Assembly: GCF_030580955.1 (NCBI RefSeq) | Contig: NZ_JAUQON010000004.1 | Location: forward strand, 372,001 to 436,000 | DNA: 64,000 nt | Direction of reading: 5' to 3' | DNA from: Hymenobacter convexus | GTDB lineage: Bacteria; Bacteroidota; Bacteroidia; Cytophagales; Hymenobacteraceae | Part shown: in pieces, positions 16,629 to 25,693 of the stretch | Layout of the letters: each line of letters begins with the position of its first letter | Position numbering within the stretch: the stretch's first letter is position 1 | The notes under the pieces: generated by a model | The model's database searches: none | Told to the model about the DNA's origin: nothing | What the model saw: only the letters and a program-made list of their open reading frames with translations | Position numbers and translations under genes: made by a program

Positions 16629-18956
16629 ATGCCCACCGACCTCCGCCTGTTCGGCATCCGCCACCACGGCCCCGGCAGCGCCGCCAGCCTCGTGGCCGCC
16701 CTCGAAGCCTTCCGCCCCGAAATCGTGCTGCTGGAGTGCCCCGCCGATGCCGAAGCCGCCCTGGCCACCGCCACCCACCCGGAGCTGCGCCCGCCGGTAG
16801 CCCTGCTGGTCTACAACCCCAAACAGCAAGGGCAAGCCTCTTTCCTGCCGTTTGCCGAGTTCTCGCCCGAGTGGCAGGCGGTGCAGTGGTGCGCCCGCAA
16901 CGGGGCGCATGTCCGGTGCATGGATTTGCCGATGAGCCTGCGGTTCGCCTTCGGCAATGAGGCATTAGGAACCGAAGGCAGGCGTCAGCCAATGAAGAAC
17001 GAGGAATTAATCCTTCCCACTGATTCTCCTGAAGCAGAAGCCCCCGCCGAAGCTGAAGAAGCCTCCGCCCCCAATTCCTCCCTCTTCCTTCCTGATTCCT
17101 CATCAAGCGAAGCGCCCAGCCCAGCGTCCGACCCCGTCGCCTACATCGCCCGCCTCGCCGGCTACACCGATTCCGAGCAGTGGTGGGAAACCCACCTCGA
17201 ACACGCCCCCGGCCACGCCGACACCTTCGCCGTGGTGCTGGACATGATGACGGCCCTGCGCGAGGAGTTACGCCGCCCCGAAACCGAGGAAACGCTGCTC
17301 CGCGAGGCCTTTATGCGCGAAACCCTCCGCACCACGCTGGCCCAGGGCTACCCGCGCGTGGCCGTAGTGTGCGGAGCCTGGCACGCCCCGGTTCTACAGC
17401 CCGAGCTCTTCAAAAAAGAAGACAAGTCCCGCCTCAAAGGCCTAAAGAAAGTCCCCACCGAAACCACCTGGATTCCGTGGACCTACGAGCGGCTCTCCTT
17501 CAGCTCCGGCTACGGCGCGGGCGTGCTCTCCCCCGCCTGGTACGAGCTACTCTTCGCCCAACCCCGCGCCGAAGTCCTCACGCACTGGATGGTGCGCGCC
17601 ACCCGCCTGCTGCGCGGGCAGGACGTGGATGCGTCCTCGGCCCACGCCATTGAGGGCGTGCGGCTGGCGGCTGCTCTGGCCGCCGTGCGCGGGCTGGCCC
17701 TGCCGGGCATCGATGAGTTGCAGGAAGCAGCCGTAGCCATCCTGGGCGGGGGCTACGCCGAGCCGCTGGCCCTCGTGCACAAGGAGCTGGTGATTGGCGT
17801 GAAGCTGGGCGAAGTACCCGCCTGCCTGCCCGCTACCCCTTTGCAGCAGGATTTGGCGCAGCAACAAAAAGCCCTGCGCCTCAAGCCCGAAGCCATTGCC
17901 AAGCCGCTCGACCTCGACCTGCGCCAGCCCACGCAGCTCGACCGGAGCCACCTGCTGCACCGCCTGCGCCTGCTCGACATCAACTGGGGCGAACCCGAAG
18001 AAGTGGCCGGTAAAAGCGGCACCTTCCACGAAATCTGGACGCTGGAATGGGAGCCCGAAATGGCCCTGGCCGTGATTGAGGCCGGCCGCTGGGGCAATAC
18101 CGTACTCACCGCCGCCGCCGCCCGCGCCACCGCTCGCGCCGCCGAAGCCACCAGCCTCGAAACCGTGAGCAAGCTATTGGAAGAAGCTCTGCGCGCCGAC
18201 CTCGGCCCGGCCATTCCGGCGCTGGTAGCCCGGCTCGAAACCATCGGGGCCGGCACCCGCGACGTGACCCACCTGCTAGCTGCCCTGCCCCCGCTGGCCC
18301 AGGTGCTGCGCTACGGCAACGTGCGCCGCACCGACACCGCGCAGGTGGCCCAGGTGGTGCAGCAGTTGGTGCCGCGCCTGTGCATTGGCCTGCCCGCCGC
18401 CTGCGCCGGGCTGGATTACGATGCTGCCAAAGCCCTGCTGGAGCGCATCGAAGCCACCCACCAAGCCATCCGGCTGCTGCAAAACGATACCCACAAAGCC
18501 GACTGGTACGCCGCCTTGGCCGCCGTGCAGCGCAACGCGGCCACCAACGGCCTACTGGCCGGTACGGCCGCCCGCCTGCTCTTCGATACCCAGCAAGCCA
18601 ATGCCACCGCCACAGCCGTCACCCTCGGCCTGGCCCTGGCTCCCTCCCAGCCCACCGACTACGCCACCGCCTGGATTGAGGGCTTCCTGCGCGGCTCGGG
18701 CCTGCTGCTCATCCATCACCGCGAATTATTCGACCTGCTCGATACCTGGCTGGGCGAGCTGAACGAAGAAACTTTCCGCGAAATCGTACCGCTGCTACGC
18801 CGTGCCTTCACCGACTTCTCGCTGCCCGAGCGGCGGCAGATTCTGGAAATTGCGAGCACGGATGCGGCCGCGGCCGTGACGCAAGAAACGGAGGATTTTG
18901 ACTGGGAGCGCGGGGCGCGGGTGCTACCGGGGCTGCGAGAGTTGCTGGGTGTTTGA
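16629..18956 (+). CDS. DUF5682 family protein
   Basis: A 775-residue protein. The N-terminus LRLFGIRHHGPGSAASLV (residues 5-22), followed by FRPEIVLLECPADAEA, is the diagnostic DUF5682 signature. The remainder is largely helical, with a variable acidic and Pro/Ser-rich stretch near 125-165 (EAEAPAEAEEASAPNSS). No signal peptide or transmembrane helix is evident, so it is probably cytoplasmic. DUF5682 genes characteristically neighbour SWIM/DUF5691, MoxR and VWA genes. The biochemical activity is unknown. Upstream in-frame codons from 16605 lie in the promoter region, so the ATG at 16629 is preferred. Confidence 0.85.
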   Translation: MPTDLRLFGIRHHGPGSAASLVAALEAFRPEIVLLECPADAEAALATATHPELRPPVALLVYNPKQQGQASFLPFAEFSPEWQAVQWCARNGAHVRCMDLPMSLRFAFGNEALGTEGRRQPMKNEELILPTDSPEAEAPAEAEEASAPNSSLFLPDSSSSEAPSPASDPVAYIARLAGYTDSEQWWETHLEHAPGHADTFAVVLDMMTALREELRRPETEETLLREAFMRETLRTTLAQGYPRVAVVCGAWHAPVLQPELFKKEDKSRLKGLKKVPTETTWIPWTYERLSFSSGYGAGVLSPAWYELLFAQPRAEVLTHWMVRATRLLRGQDVDASSAHAIEGVRLAAALAAVRGLALPGIDELQEAAVAILGGGYAEPLALVHKELVIGVKLGEVPACLPATPLQQDLAQQQKALRLKPEAIAKPLDLDLRQPTQLDRSHLLHRLRLLDINWGEPEEVAGKSGTFHEIWTLEWEPEMALAVIEAGRWGNTVLTAAAARATARAAEATSLETVSKLLEEALRADLGPAIPALVARLETIGAGTRDVTHLLAALPPLAQVLRYGNVRRTDTAQVAQVVQQLVPRLCIGLPAACAGLDYDAAKALLERIEATHQAIRLLQNDTHKADWYAALAAVQRNAATNGLLAGTAARLLFDTQQANATATAVTLGLALAPSQPTDYATAWIEGFLRGSGLLLIHHRELFDLLDTWLGELNEETFREIVPLLRRAFTDFSLPERRQILEIASTDAAAAVTQETEDFDWERGARVLPGLRELLGV

Positions 18957-18977
18957 TTGTTTCTAAAGCATAAATCC

Positions 18978-19111
18978 AGACCGTTTTGCTCATCTGGCGT
19001 CCGCGCAGCCGAAGTATCTCGCGTGCCACCACTAATCCTTTCCTTACGACTGAAATATTGCTGCGGTAGAGATGCTTCGACTGTGCGGACGCCAGATGAG
19101 CATGACGGTCT
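18978..19111. repeat. Palindromic intergenic repeat, CATCTGGCGTCCGCGCAG variant
   Basis: Arms run from AGACCGTTTTGCTCATC to GATGAGCATGACGGTCT with an inner GCCGAAGTATCTCGC/GAGATGCTTCG pair. This is a longer variant of the main family, with the segment GGCGTCCGC inserted. It fills most of the 178-bp gap between the DUF5682 and VWA genes. Confidence 0.85.
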
Positions 19112-19134
19112 AACTATTAATTCAATTATCACCT

Positions 19135-20247
19135 ATGCCTACCACCCCAACCCGCTGGAAACTCGTGCTCGGCAGCGCCGCCGACGCTGAAAACGCCGTG
19201 CAAATGCCACCCGACTACGGCCGGATGGACAACGTGCTCACCGCCCTCTACGACGGCGACCGGGCCGAGCGCAAGGCCGGCTTGGGCGGCTCGGCGCCCC
19301 GCGTGAGCCGCTGGCTGGGCGATATCCGCGAGTATTTTCCCACCGAAGTGGTGGCCATCATGCAGCAGGATGCCATGACCCGCCTGGGCCTGAACCAACT
19401 GCTGCTGGAGCCCGAAATCCTGCGCACGGTACAGGCCGATGTGCACCTGGTGGGCACGCTCATGTCCTTGAGCCGGGTGATGCCGCAGAAGGCCAAAGCC
19501 ACCGCCCGCGAAGTCATCACCAAAGTGGTGCGCGAGCTGGAGAAGAAGCTCAGCAACCCGCTGCGCCAGGCCGTGCAGGGCGCCCTGAGCCGGGCCGTGC
19601 GCAACCCGCGCCCCCGCTACCACGAAATCGACTGGGGCGCTACCATCAAGGCCAACCTCAGGCACTACCAGGCGGCCCACAAAACCATTATTCCCGAGCG
19701 ACTGGTGGGGTTCGGGCGACGCGGGCAGGCGCTGAAGGAAATCGTGCTCTGCGTGGACCAAAGCGGCTCGATGGCCTCGTCGGTCGTTTATGCGGGCGTG
19801 TTCGGGGCAGTGCTGGCTTCGTTGAAAGCGGTGAAAACGCACATGGTGGTATTCGATACGGCCGTGGTAAATCTGAGCGAAAACCTGCACGACCCGGTGG
19901 ATTTGCTTTTTGGCGTGCAATTGGGCGGCGGTACCGACATCAACCTGGCCCTCTCCTATTGCCAGCAGCTGATTTCGCGGCCCACCGACACCATCCTCGT
20001 CCTCATCACCGACCTCTACGAAGGCGGCAACGAAAAGGAAATGATAAAGCGCGCCGCCGCCCTCAAAGCCGCCGGCGTGAATATCGTGGTGCTGCTGGCT
20101 CTGAGCGACGACGGCGCCCCGAGCTTCGACCGCCGCGTGGCCGAGCAGCTGGCGGCGCTGGAGATTCCCAGCTTCGCCTGCACCCCGGCCAGGTTTCCGG
20201 AACTCATGGCCCGTGCCATTCAGGGGCAGAAGCTGGAGGCGGCGTAG
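19135..20247 (+). CDS. VWA domain protein of the MoxR/DUF5682 module
   Basis: A 370-residue protein. The N-terminal half is helical and basic. From about residue 200 it has LCVDQSGSMASSVVYAGVF, whose D-x-S-x-S is the MIDAS metal site of von Willebrand A domains. LGGGTDINLALSYCQQ (MIDAS threonine) and LVLITDLYEGGNEKEM (MIDAS aspartate) follow. VWA proteins work with MoxR ATPases as metal-dependent adaptors that link the AAA+ ring to a client. It is the last gene of the SWIM/DUF5691-MoxR-DUF5682-VWA set. A complete MIDAS triad suggests it is active. Confidence 0.9.
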   Translation: MPTTPTRWKLVLGSAADAENAVQMPPDYGRMDNVLTALYDGDRAERKAGLGGSAPRVSRWLGDIREYFPTEVVAIMQQDAMTRLGLNQLLLEPEILRTVQADVHLVGTLMSLSRVMPQKAKATAREVITKVVRELEKKLSNPLRQAVQGALSRAVRNPRPRYHEIDWGATIKANLRHYQAAHKTIIPERLVGFGRRGQALKEIVLCVDQSGSMASSVVYAGVFGAVLASLKAVKTHMVVFDTAVVNLSENLHDPVDLLFGVQLGGGTDINLALSYCQQLISRPTDTILVLITDLYEGGNEKEMIKRAAALKAAGVNIVVLLALSDDGAPSFDRRVAEQLAALEIPSFACTPARFPELMARAIQGQKLEAA

Positions 20248-20249
20248 CG

Positions 20250-20281
20250 TGTCATGCTGAGCGCAGCCGAAGCATCTTGCG
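20250..20281. repeat. Single-arm copy of the palindromic repeat family
   Basis: TGTCATGCTGAGCGCAGCCGAAGCATCTTGC begins a few bases after the VWA stop codon with no right arm. The gene-free stretch 20248-20733 contains this arm, the second 21-bp array, and an inverted repeat at 20563; the rest shows nothing recognisable. Confidence 0.8.
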
Positions 20282-20349
20282 TGCTTCGTTGCGTTCCGTA
20301 AAATCCATCATATCCGCCACATCCGCCCCACGCACTCGCAACGCCGACC

Positions 20350-20559
20350 ACGATGCTTGCCAGCCCTGCCACTACGCTTGTCACCCCCGCTAGTATCGTT
20401 GCCAAACAAGCCACGATGCTCGCCAGCCCGGCAACATAACATGACGTTACAACAAGCATCATAACCAGTCCGGAAACATGATATTTAGTCACAGCCGCCA
20501 TGCTTGACGCCTCGGCACCCATCGGCACGAGCGTTGCCGGCATCGTTGCCAGGTTTGCA
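20350..20559. repeat. 21-bp tandem array 2, ten degenerate units
   Basis: Ten consecutive 21-bp units. The best units read ACGATGCTTGCCAGCCC plus four bases; units 5 to 7 are diverged. The minus strand translates into heptads such as VAGLASI and VACLATI with an open frame. The consensus differs from array 1 but the unit length is identical. No spacers are present, so it is not a CRISPR array. Confidence 0.8.
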
Positions 20560-20562
20560 GTA

Positions 20563-20637
20563 GTGTGAACTTGGCAGTTCGCACCCATGCGCCTTCAAAG
20601 TTGTTCAACCACGCGAACTGCCAGGTTCGCGCCACAC
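20563..20637. repeat. Imperfect inverted repeat, GAACTTGGCAGTTCGC type
   Basis: The left arm GTGTGAACTTGGCAGTTCGC (20563-20582) pairs with GCGAACTGCCAGGTTCGCGCC (20613-20633) with a few mismatches and indels. The arms themselves contain GAAC...GTTC dyads. It resembles a REP-like element and lies about 100 bp before the next gene. Confidence 0.6.
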
Positions 20638-20733
20638 TGCTCTGACGCCTGACATCGCGAATAGCATTCGAAACAGCGGTTCTTCACCGACCTTTGCCGG
20701 GCAGCTTTATCGCGGACTCCCATCATAGCCAAC

Positions 20734-21273
20734 ATGACTTGTCACGAGTTTGCCCATCAGATTGCGACTACAGCCCCTGGCTATTCCGACTTATTAGCAT
20801 TGGGCTTGAAAGATGCTTCGGCTGCGAGGATGATTGCAGAGTATCAGGTGCATCCCCGAGCTGCTGAACTACAGGTTCAGTTCCCAATTAATGATGAAAT
20901 TAATTATCTGATAAACACCTACGATGTCTCGAATTTAAAAATCGGAATGGTTGAGTTTATGGACGTTCCGGTCAACCATGGAAATTTTCTGCATTTCGCC
21001 ATCGTTGAATTAGACCTGATGCTTTTATCAATTACGGGCGAAGTATTGGTTGTCGACTGGCAGCAATTCGACCACATTATGTGGCGCTGCGCGGTTGACG
21101 GGGAGCATTTCTTTGAGGCAATGGTTATCATCAGTCAATTTCTAACCCTTACCATGTTGGATGATGCTAATTACAACAACGAAAAGCTTGCTTTATCAGT
21201 AGCCGACAGTGCCGCGAAGGCTGCGGGCAGCGCCGCTTATTTATCCTTCTATCAAATGTTGCTGGGTGTTTAG
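20734..21273 (+). CDS. Hypothetical protein, possibly immunity-like
   Basis: A 179-residue soluble protein with lower G+C than its neighbours. Visible segments are LKIGMVEFMDVPVNHGNFLHFAIVELDLMLLSI, TGEVLVVDWQQFDHIMW, GEHFFEAMVIISQFLTLTMLDD and a C-terminal LSFYQMLLGV. The succession of a strand-rich core and helical end is reminiscent of SUKH/SMI1-KNR4 immunity proteins, but key SUKH residues cannot be assigned, so the function is unknown. It has no signal peptide. It is isolated between the repeat region and the helicase gene. Confidence 0.6.
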   Translation: MTCHEFAHQIATTAPGYSDLLALGLKDASAARMIAEYQVHPRAAELQVQFPINDEINYLINTYDVSNLKIGMVEFMDVPVNHGNFLHFAIVELDLMLLSITGEVLVVDWQQFDHIMWRCAVDGEHFFEAMVIISQFLTLTMLDDANYNNEKLALSVADSAAKAAGSAAYLSFYQMLLGV

Positions 21274-21345
21274 CAAGATTTCCTGCCACTCTTTCCTTTA
21301 CCCTTTCGTTGTTACCCCTTCACAACGAACCCAACCCGCTTTCTT

Positions 21346-23331
21346 TTGTCCGACCTCCCCTTCACCCCCTCCGACCCCTACGCCCTCGAAAAAGAGCTGC
21401 GCCACGTCCAGTCTCTGATGAAGCTGGAGCAGCAGGAGGACCTGGAGCAATTCAAACTCAAAAACGCCAAGGCCAGCATAGCCGAGCGGCAGCAGCGCGG
21501 CCTCACCTGGTACCCCGTCACCATCTCGCAGGAAGAAATTGGCTTCGGCGGCAAGCTGGTGCTGGAGCTGGAGCGGCCCGCCGGGCAGCAGGGCCTGCAC
21601 TTGTTTCAGGTAGGCAAAAACGCCTCGCTGTTTGGCAACGTGCCCGGCCGCTCGGCCACAGACCGGCCCACCCTCAGCGGCGTCATCACCAGCGTGCGGC
21701 GCAACAAGCTGCTGCTCGCCACCACCAAGGAAGACCTGCCCGACTGGGCCCTCGAAGGCCATAAAATGGGCATCGACCTCACCTTCGACGAGGTGAGCTA
21801 CCGCGAGATGGACTACGCCCTGGGCAAGGTAATGGGCGCCTACGGCGACCGCCTGGCCGAGCTGCGCGACGTGATTCTGGGGGCCAAAGAAGCCCGTTTC
21901 CGCGAAGAAAAAGCGTCGGACTTATTCTATCCCAGTCCGCTCAACGACTCGCAGCTGGCCGCCGTGCGCCACGTCATGGCCGCCAAGGACGTGGCCATCA
22001 TCCACGGCCCGCCCGGCACCGGCAAAACCACCACGCTGGTGCAGGCCATCCTGGAAACTATCCGGCGCGAGCGGCGGGTACTGGTGTGCGCGCCCTCGAA
22101 CACGGCCGTCGATTTGCTCACCGAAAAGCTGGCCGAGCGCGGCGTCAACGTCATTCGCATGGGCAACCCCTCGCGGGTGTCGGACCTGCTGTTGGAGCAC
22201 ACCCTAGATGCGCAGGTGATGGCCCACAAGAGCTACAACGAGATGCGCTCGATGCGCCAGACGGCCGACCAGTACCGCGAAACCGCCAGCAAATACGTGC
22301 GCAACTTTGGCTACGAGGAGCAGCAGCACCGCCGCCAGCTTAAGGAGGAAGCGCGCATGCTGTTTCAGCAGGCCGACGACCTGGAGCGCTACATCACCGA
22401 GGATTTATTGGAATCGGTGCAGGTAATCACGTGCACGTTGGTGGGCGCCAGCAACCGCAACATCCGCCACCTCACCTACGAAACGGTGTTTATCGACGAG
22501 GCCGCCCAGGCCCTGGAGCCCGGCTGTTGGATTCCCATCGGCAAGGCCCAGCGCGTGGTGCTGGCCGGTGACCATCACCAGCTGCCGCCCACCGTGAAGA
22601 GCGAAAAAGCCGGGGCCCTGCGCGAAACGCTCTTCGAGAAGTGCATCAAACGCCAGCCGGCCACGGCCCGCATGCTCACGGTGCAGTACCGCATGCACGA
22701 GCAAATCATGCAGTTCAGTTCCGACCAGTTCTACGACGGCCAGCTCGAAGCCTACGAAACCGTGGCCCACGCCGGCCTCGATGCCTACGACCTGCGCTTC
22801 GCCCCCGACCTGCCCGTGGAATTCCTCGACACGGCCGGCTTCGGCTTCCAGGAAATCACCATCCCCGAAAGCCGCTCCACCGCCAACCCCGAGGAAGCCG
22901 ACCTGTTGCTCAAGCGCCTCGCCCAGCTGCTGGAGCCCTACGACCCCGCCGACCACGAGGAGGACCCGCTCAGCATCGGCGTCATTGCCCCCTACCGCGC
23001 CCAAATCAACTACCTGAAGGACGCCATCGAGGAAAACGACGAGCTCAGCGGCTTCATGCTGCACCGCCAGCTCAGCGTCGGCACGGTAGACTCCTTCCAG
23101 GGCCAGGAGCGCGACATCATCGCCATCACCCTCACCCGCAGCAACAACCACGGCGAAATTGGCTTCCTGAGCGACATCCGCCGCATGAACGTGGGCATGA
23201 CGCGGGCCCGCAAGAAGCTGCTCCTCGTGGGCGACTCGTCCACGCTCAGCGCCCACCCGTTTTTTAAAGCCCTGATTGAGTACGTGGAGAGTGTGGGCGG
23301 CTACCGCACGGCTTGGGAATTGCAGGATTAA
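21346..23331 (+). CDS. Superfamily 1 (UPF1-like) helicase
   Basis: A 661-residue protein starting at TTG (TTG TCC GAC); no better start exists before residue 24. It has an N-terminal OB-like region. The helicase motifs are GPPGTGKTTTLVQAI (about 221), APSNTAVD, FIDEAAQALEP (about 384), GDHHQLPPTV, VQYRMHEQIM, VDSFQGQERDIIAI (about 580) and NVGMTRARKKL (about 616). These are the SF1B helicase series of UPF1/IGHMBP2 relatives that translocate on DNA or RNA. No nuclease domain is present, unlike the helicase at 1477-5184. It stands alone and ends at a strong terminator. Confidence 0.9.
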   Translation: MSDLPFTPSDPYALEKELRHVQSLMKLEQQEDLEQFKLKNAKASIAERQQRGLTWYPVTISQEEIGFGGKLVLELERPAGQQGLHLFQVGKNASLFGNVPGRSATDRPTLSGVITSVRRNKLLLATTKEDLPDWALEGHKMGIDLTFDEVSYREMDYALGKVMGAYGDRLAELRDVILGAKEARFREEKASDLFYPSPLNDSQLAAVRHVMAAKDVAIIHGPPGTGKTTTLVQAILETIRRERRVLVCAPSNTAVDLLTEKLAERGVNVIRMGNPSRVSDLLLEHTLDAQVMAHKSYNEMRSMRQTADQYRETASKYVRNFGYEEQQHRRQLKEEARMLFQQADDLERYITEDLLESVQVITCTLVGASNRNIRHLTYETVFIDEAAQALEPGCWIPIGKAQRVVLAGDHHQLPPTVKSEKAGALRETLFEKCIKRQPATARMLTVQYRMHEQIMQFSSDQFYDGQLEAYETVAHAGLDAYDLRFAPDLPVEFLDTAGFGFQEITIPESRSTANPEEADLLLKRLAQLLEPYDPADHEEDPLSIGVIAPYRAQINYLKDAIEENDELSGFMLHRQLSVGTVDSFQGQERDIIAITLTRSNNHGEIGFLSDIRRMNVGMTRARKKLLLVGDSSTLSAHPFFKALIEYVESVGGYRTAWELQD

Positions 23332-23350
23332 GTTCTGAAATAACCTACAC

Positions 23351-23386
23351 AAAAAAGGCTTTTAGCAATTGCTGAAAGCCTTTTTT
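23351..23386 (+). terminator. Rho-independent terminator of the helicase gene
   Basis: AAAAAAGGCTTTTAGCAATT pairs with its near-perfect complement, ending in TTTTTT. It lies 19 bases after the stop codon. The symmetry allows use from either strand. Confidence 0.85.
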
Positions 23387-23389
23387 ATT

Positions 23390-23503
23390 GAACGTCATGC
23401 AGAGCGCAGCGAAGCATCTCGCATCTAGTAGCAACTCTATCGTGAGGGCGTCATTGATTAATGGTAGCACGCGAGATGCTTCGCTGCGCTCTGCATGACG
23501 TTC
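23390..23503. repeat. Palindromic intergenic repeat, GCAGAGCGCAGCGAAG variant
   Basis: Arms GAACGTCATGCAGAGCGCAG and CTGCGCTCTGCATGACGTTC flank an AT-rich loop with GATTAATGG. It sits between the convergent helicase and S9 peptidase genes, after the terminator. Confidence 0.9.
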
Positions 23504-23527
23504 TTACTTCAGCCGATAAAGCTTCTA

Positions 23528-25693
23528 CTACCGGCCGCCGGGCGGGCAGTTTTCCTTCAGGAATTTGGTGTAGGTGGCGGCCAGGTGCCGGCTGGTGCCC
23601 TCACCTTCCGAGATGCTGTGGGTGCGGTTGGGGTAGGCCATGAGCTGGAAGGTTTTGCCGTATTTCACCAATTCGTTTATCATCTGCTCGGCGTTGTTGT
23701 AGTGCACGTTGTCGTCGCCGGTGCCGTGCACGAGGAGCAGGTTACCGCGCAGCTTGCTGGCGTGGGCCAGGGGCGAATTGTCCACGAAGTAGTGCTTGTC
23801 TTCGGGCAGCAGGCCCATGTAGCGCTCCTGATAGATGTTGTCGTAGTTGAGTTGGTTGTCAACCGCCGCGATGGAAATGCCGGTTTTATAAATCTGCGGG
23901 TACTGAAACATCAGGCTGAGCGTGGAGGAGCCGCCGCCGCTCCAGCCCCACACCGCCACCCGGCTGGTATCAACCCAGCTGTTTTTGAGCACTTCTTTGG
24001 CGCCCATGGCCTGGTCGCGGATGTTGAGGCTGCCGATGTTGTGGTAGATGGACTTGCGGAACTCACGGCCGCGCGGAGCCGGCGCACCACGGTTGTCGAG
24101 CGAGGCGTAGATGTAGCCGTCATCGGCCATGTTGCCCTGGTAGAGGCCATTGCGGCCCGTGCCGAAGCGGTCGACCACCGTTTGGCTGGCCGGTTCGCCG
24201 TACACGTAGAACACAATGGGGTACTTTTTAGCGGGGTCGAAATTGCTGGGCTTCACCATCCAGCCGTCCAGCGTCACGCCATCGGCGGTTTTTACCTGAA
24301 AAAACTCGGTTTTTGGCACCTTCATCGCCATGGCTTGTGCCGGCACTTCGCCACCGCTCAGGTGCTGGTGGGCGGGCAGGCTCACCACCTCATTCAGGGG
24401 ATAGTTGGTGGCGCTGGAGTAGGCGTGCAGGGCCACCTTGCCGTTGGGCGAGATGTCGTAGCCGTTGGTGCCGGCCTGGGCGGCGGGCGTCACGCGGGTG
24501 GCCTTGCCGCCTTTCAGCGGCACCCGGTAGAGGTAGCGCTGGGTGGCGTTGGCGGGCGAGGCGGTGAAGTAGATGGTGCCGCCGGCCTCGTCGATGCGGT
24601 CGACCTTTATCACGTCGTAGTTGCCAGGCGTGAGCAGTTGCTCCCGGCCGTTGCGGTCCACGCGGTAGAGGTGGTTCCAGCCGTCTTTTTCGCTGGCCCA
24701 CACAAAGCTTTTGCCGTCTTTCAGCCAGTCCCAGCCAATGGCTTCGTCTTTGGCTTCGATGAATGCCTTGTCGGTTTCGTGGTAGATGGACTTGGCCGCG
24801 CCCGTTGCAACGGTAGCCAGAATCAGGTTGCTTTCGTTCTGGCGGCGGTTGAGCTGCTGCAAAATCAGCGTGCTGTTGTCGGCCCACTCCATGCGCGGGA
24901 GGTAGTGCTGCACGGCATCGCCGGGCACGTCCATCCACTTGGTGGGGCCGCCGCTCACAGCCACCACGCCCACGCGGCAGCGGCTGGGGTCTTCGCCCAC
25001 CACAGGGTACTCCACCGGCACGGTGAAGGGATACAGCTGCTCGGTCGTGTTCAGCATCAGGTAGTTGCGCGTCTTGTTGGCATCGAGCTGCCAGTAGGCG
25101 ATGCGCTGCCCGTCCGGGCTCCAGCGGAAGCCGTCGCGGCAATTCAGTTCTTCCTCATACACCCAATCGAAGGTGCCGTTGATGAGCTTGTCGGTGCCGT
25201 CGGTGGTGAGCTGGGTGATGGCGTGGTCGGCCAGGTTTTCCACAAACAGGTTGTGGCCGCTCACGTAGGCCACGCGGCGGCCATCGGGCGAGAACTTGGC
25301 AAACATCAGCGACGACTCGGGCCGGCCCTTGCCCAGCTGCGTGAGCTGCTTGCTGCCGGTGTCGTACACCCAGTAGTCGCCGCGGGTGTCGTAGCGCCAC
25401 ACCTTCTTCGTGTTGGTGCTGAGCAGAATAAGCCGGCCATCTTCCGACAGCGCCACGCGGCGCACCCCGAGCGGGGCCGTCTGGCCGGCCGGCGTAAGCT
25501 GGCGCTTGCTGAGCAGCGTGCGCGCTTGGCCGGGCTGGCGAATATCGAGTTGCACGACAGAGTCGCGGCGCACTTCCAGGTAGCCGTAGCCGTCTTTGGT
25601 CCATTGGGTGCCGGAATTCTGGGCCCAGGCGGCGGCCGTCAGCAGCGTGAACGCGCTGGCCAGCGCAGCCCGGTGGGCAAGGGAATGCTTCAT
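23528..25693 (-). CDS. S9 family peptidase (dipeptidyl peptidase IV-like)
   Basis: A 721-residue protein with a Sec signal (HRAALASAFTLLTAAAWAQ). Residues up to about 460 form the DPP-IV N-terminal beta-propeller (repeats such as FSPDGRRVAYVSGHNL and RWSPDGQRIAYWQ). The C-terminal hydrolase domain has GWSGGGSSTL (nucleophilic Ser, about 586), HGTGDDNVHY (Asp, about 660) and YPNRTHSISEG (His, about 690). It probably cleaves peptides from the N-terminus in the periplasm. The start is the methionine that opens the signal peptide. No operon partner is seen. Confidence 0.93.
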   Translation of the reverse strand: MKHSLAHRAALASAFTLLTAAAWAQNSGTQWTKDGYGYLEVRRDSVVQLDIRQPGQARTLLSKRQLTPAGQTAPLGVRRVALSEDGRLILLSTNTKKVWRYDTRGDYWVYDTGSKQLTQLGKGRPESSLMFAKFSPDGRRVAYVSGHNLFVENLADHAITQLTTDGTDKLINGTFDWVYEEELNCRDGFRWSPDGQRIAYWQLDANKTRNYLMLNTTEQLYPFTVPVEYPVVGEDPSRCRVGVVAVSGGPTKWMDVPGDAVQHYLPRMEWADNSTLILQQLNRRQNESNLILATVATGAAKSIYHETDKAFIEAKDEAIGWDWLKDGKSFVWASEKDGWNHLYRVDRNGREQLLTPGNYDVIKVDRIDEAGGTIYFTASPANATQRYLYRVPLKGGKATRVTPAAQAGTNGYDISPNGKVALHAYSSATNYPLNEVVSLPAHQHLSGGEVPAQAMAMKVPKTEFFQVKTADGVTLDGWMVKPSNFDPAKKYPIVFYVYGEPASQTVVDRFGTGRNGLYQGNMADDGYIYASLDNRGAPAPRGREFRKSIYHNIGSLNIRDQAMGAKEVLKNSWVDTSRVAVWGWSGGGSSTLSLMFQYPQIYKTGISIAAVDNQLNYDNIYQERYMGLLPEDKHYFVDNSPLAHASKLRGNLLLVHGTGDDNVHYNNAEQMINELVKYGKTFQLMAYPNRTHSISEGEGTSRHLAATYTKFLKENCPPGGR

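Noticed and set aside
16389..20559. CRISPR array
   Set aside because: The two arrays are contiguous units with no unique spacers, and there are no cas genes. The PD-(D/E)XK motif in the 1477-5184 protein is RecB-like in general, not evidence of Cas4.
20220..20588. 122-residue minus-strand frame across 21-bp array 2
   Set aside because: Its heptads follow from the 21-bp period, it runs into a repeat arm, and it has no start or domain support. It is kept only as an array observation.
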